From: Candidatus Sodaliphilus limicaballi
GTDB taxonomy: Bacteria; Bacteroidota; Bacteroidia; Bacteroidales; Muribaculaceae
DNA: 6,256 nt
Direction: 5' to 3'
Assembly (NCBI GenBank): GCA_018065815.1
Contig: JAGHSP010000094.1
Coordinates: 1 to 6,256, forward strand
Position 1 is the first letter of the stretch. Every line of letters starts with the position of its first letter. Under the pieces are notes generated by a model that was not told the DNA's origin, made no database searches, and saw nothing but the letters and a program-made list of their open reading frames with translations. Shown in pieces: positions 5,281-6,256 of the stretch. The position numbers and the translations under genes were made by a program.

Positions 5281-6252
5281 ATGTCGATCAACCATTTCCT
5301 ATGTCTCGCGCTCTCCGCAGCAGCCATCTCGGTGTCGGGTTGCAGCAACACCACGCAACAGTCGAGCGACACCGCGCAGGAAAGCGAGGAAACCGTTTCG
5401 CAGGCACCACAGTTTGACGCCGACTCGGCCTATCAGTTCACAGCCGACCAGTGCAACTATGGTCCTCGCGTGCCCGGCACACAGGCCCATGCCCAATGCG
5501 CCAGCATGCTCACAGGCCGGCTCCGCTCGTGGGCCGACAGCGTGATCGTGCAAGAAGCAGCGGTGACAACCTTCGACGGGAAACATCTCACAGCCAAGAA
5601 CATCATAGCACAGTTTAACCCCGAGGCCGAGGGACGCATCCTCCTGCTCGCCCACTGGGACTGCCGCCCGTGGGCCGACAAAGACCCCGACGAATCGCGC
5701 CGCAACGAGCCCGTCATGGGCGCCAACGACGCAGCCAGCGGCACAGCAGTCCTGCTCGAGGTGGCTCGCCAGCTCAAGTCGCAGCCCACAAGCATGGGTG
5801 TTGACATCGTGCTTGTCGATGTGGAAGACTGGGGCAACGAGAACGATGACGACAGCTGGGCCCTGGGCACACAGTACTGGGCTGCACACCCGCACGTGAC
5901 CGGCTACAGGCCGCTCTACGGCATCCTGCTCGACATGGTGGGTGCACGCGGCGCGCGCTTCGGCTATGAGTATCACTCAATGCACTTTGCTCCCAGCGTG
6001 GTGCAAAACGTGTGGAAAACAGCGCAAGAGGCCGGATTTGGCAACTACTTCGGCAACCACAACTCGGGCGGAGTGACCGACGACCACGTACCCATCAACA
6101 ATGCCGGAATACCCTGCATCGACATCATCGACATGCGAGACACAGGGTTCTTTGACGGCTGGCACACCACCCACGACACAATGGACTGCATCGACCGCAA
6201 CACCCTCAAAGCCGTGGGCCAGACGCTTCTCAACGTCATCTACAACAATTAG
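5281..6252 (+). CDS. Zinc-dependent glutaminyl-peptide cyclotransferase, M28-type lipoprotein
   Basis: This enzyme is predicted to convert N-terminal Gln of exported proteins to pyroglutamate. The 323-residue product has a signal peptide ending in the lipobox VSGC (Cys21). No acidic lipoprotein-export signal follows the Cys, so attachment to the periplasmic face of the inner membrane is likelier than surface display. The M28 fold motifs are present: LLLAHWDCRPWADKD (His125, Asp127), MGANDAASG (Asp150, zinc ligand), VEDWG (Glu182/Asp183), LLDMVG (Asp218), VTDDHVPI (267-269) and GWHTTHDT (His295, zinc ligand, preceded by Trp294). The DDHVPI and WH signatures separate mammalian-like type II cyclases, known from Porphyromonas and Tannerella, from ordinary M28 aminopeptidases. 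Databases often name such proteins M28 family peptidase. The ATG at 5281 puts the signal peptide directly at the N-terminus. Downstream of secG and its hairpin, it is probably a separate transcript, though I see no convincing promoter. Confidence 0.85.
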   Translation: MSINHFLCLALSAAAISVSGCSNTTQQSSDTAQESEETVSQAPQFDADSAYQFTADQCNYGPRVPGTQAHAQCASMLTGRLRSWADSVIVQEAAVTTFDGKHLTAKNIIAQFNPEAEGRILLLAHWDCRPWADKDPDESRRNEPVMGANDAASGTAVLLEVARQLKSQPTSMGVDIVLVDVEDWGNENDDDSWALGTQYWAAHPHVTGYRPLYGILLDMVGARGARFGYEYHSMHFAPSVVQNVWKTAQEAGFGNYFGNHNSGGVTDDHVPINNAGIPCIDIIDMRDTGFFDGWHTTHDTMDCIDRNTLKAVGQTLLNVIYNN

Positions 6253-6256
6253 TGCA

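Noticed and set aside
1..6256. CRISPR arrays, insertion sequences, invertible promoters or defence genes
   Set aside because: No regularly spaced repeats, transposase or integrase motifs, or long inverted repeats bounding a promoter were seen on either strand.

Overview
The window looks like a piece of a Bacteroidales chromosome (phylum Bacteroidota); a Muribaculaceae- or Prevotellaceae-like gut lineage is my guess, not something the sequence proves. The evidence is a Bacteroidota-type promoter (TACCTTTG at 1855-1862), A-rich leaders without Shine-Dalgarno sequences, a bacterial type II glutaminyl cyclase lipoprotein, and the sigma-54 regulator / TPR-like protein / secG gene order. All genes lie on the plus strand. 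Coding DNA is GC-rich; the region upstream of the flippase and the tpr-secG junction are strongly AT-rich.

Layout: 1-99 is the 3' end of ruvB. 100-292 is an AT-rich intergenic region with several small hairpins and a short hexamer repeat. 293-1783 encodes a polysaccharide/lipid-linked oligosaccharide flippase. After a 104-base gap holding a palindrome and a good promoter, a tight block follows: an HxxxxxD lysophospholipid-type acyltransferase (1888-2730), a receiver-less sigma-54 activator (2721-3995, 10-base overlap), a TPR-ended protein of unknown function (3995-4744, overlap through TAATG) and secG (4754-5143, 9-base gap). A long nested stem-loop (5177-5227) separates secG from a zinc-dependent glutaminyl cyclase lipoprotein (5281-6252).

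The shared theme is the cell envelope: glycan flipping, acyl-lipid synthesis, Sec export and N-terminal cyclisation of exported proteins. SecG and the glutaminyl cyclase may act one after the other, since many Bacteroidota signal peptidase I products begin with Gln. The sigma-54 activator is the only regulator here, but its targets cannot be read from this window.

The window is mostly ordinary housekeeping and envelope DNA, and I do not see a new defence or mobile system. The observations most worth checking are a GAFTDA variant in the sigma-54 activator, the apparent loss of lptE from a gene cluster that usually carries it, a probable secG promoter inside the AT-rich 3' end of the preceding gene, and the structured element after secG.
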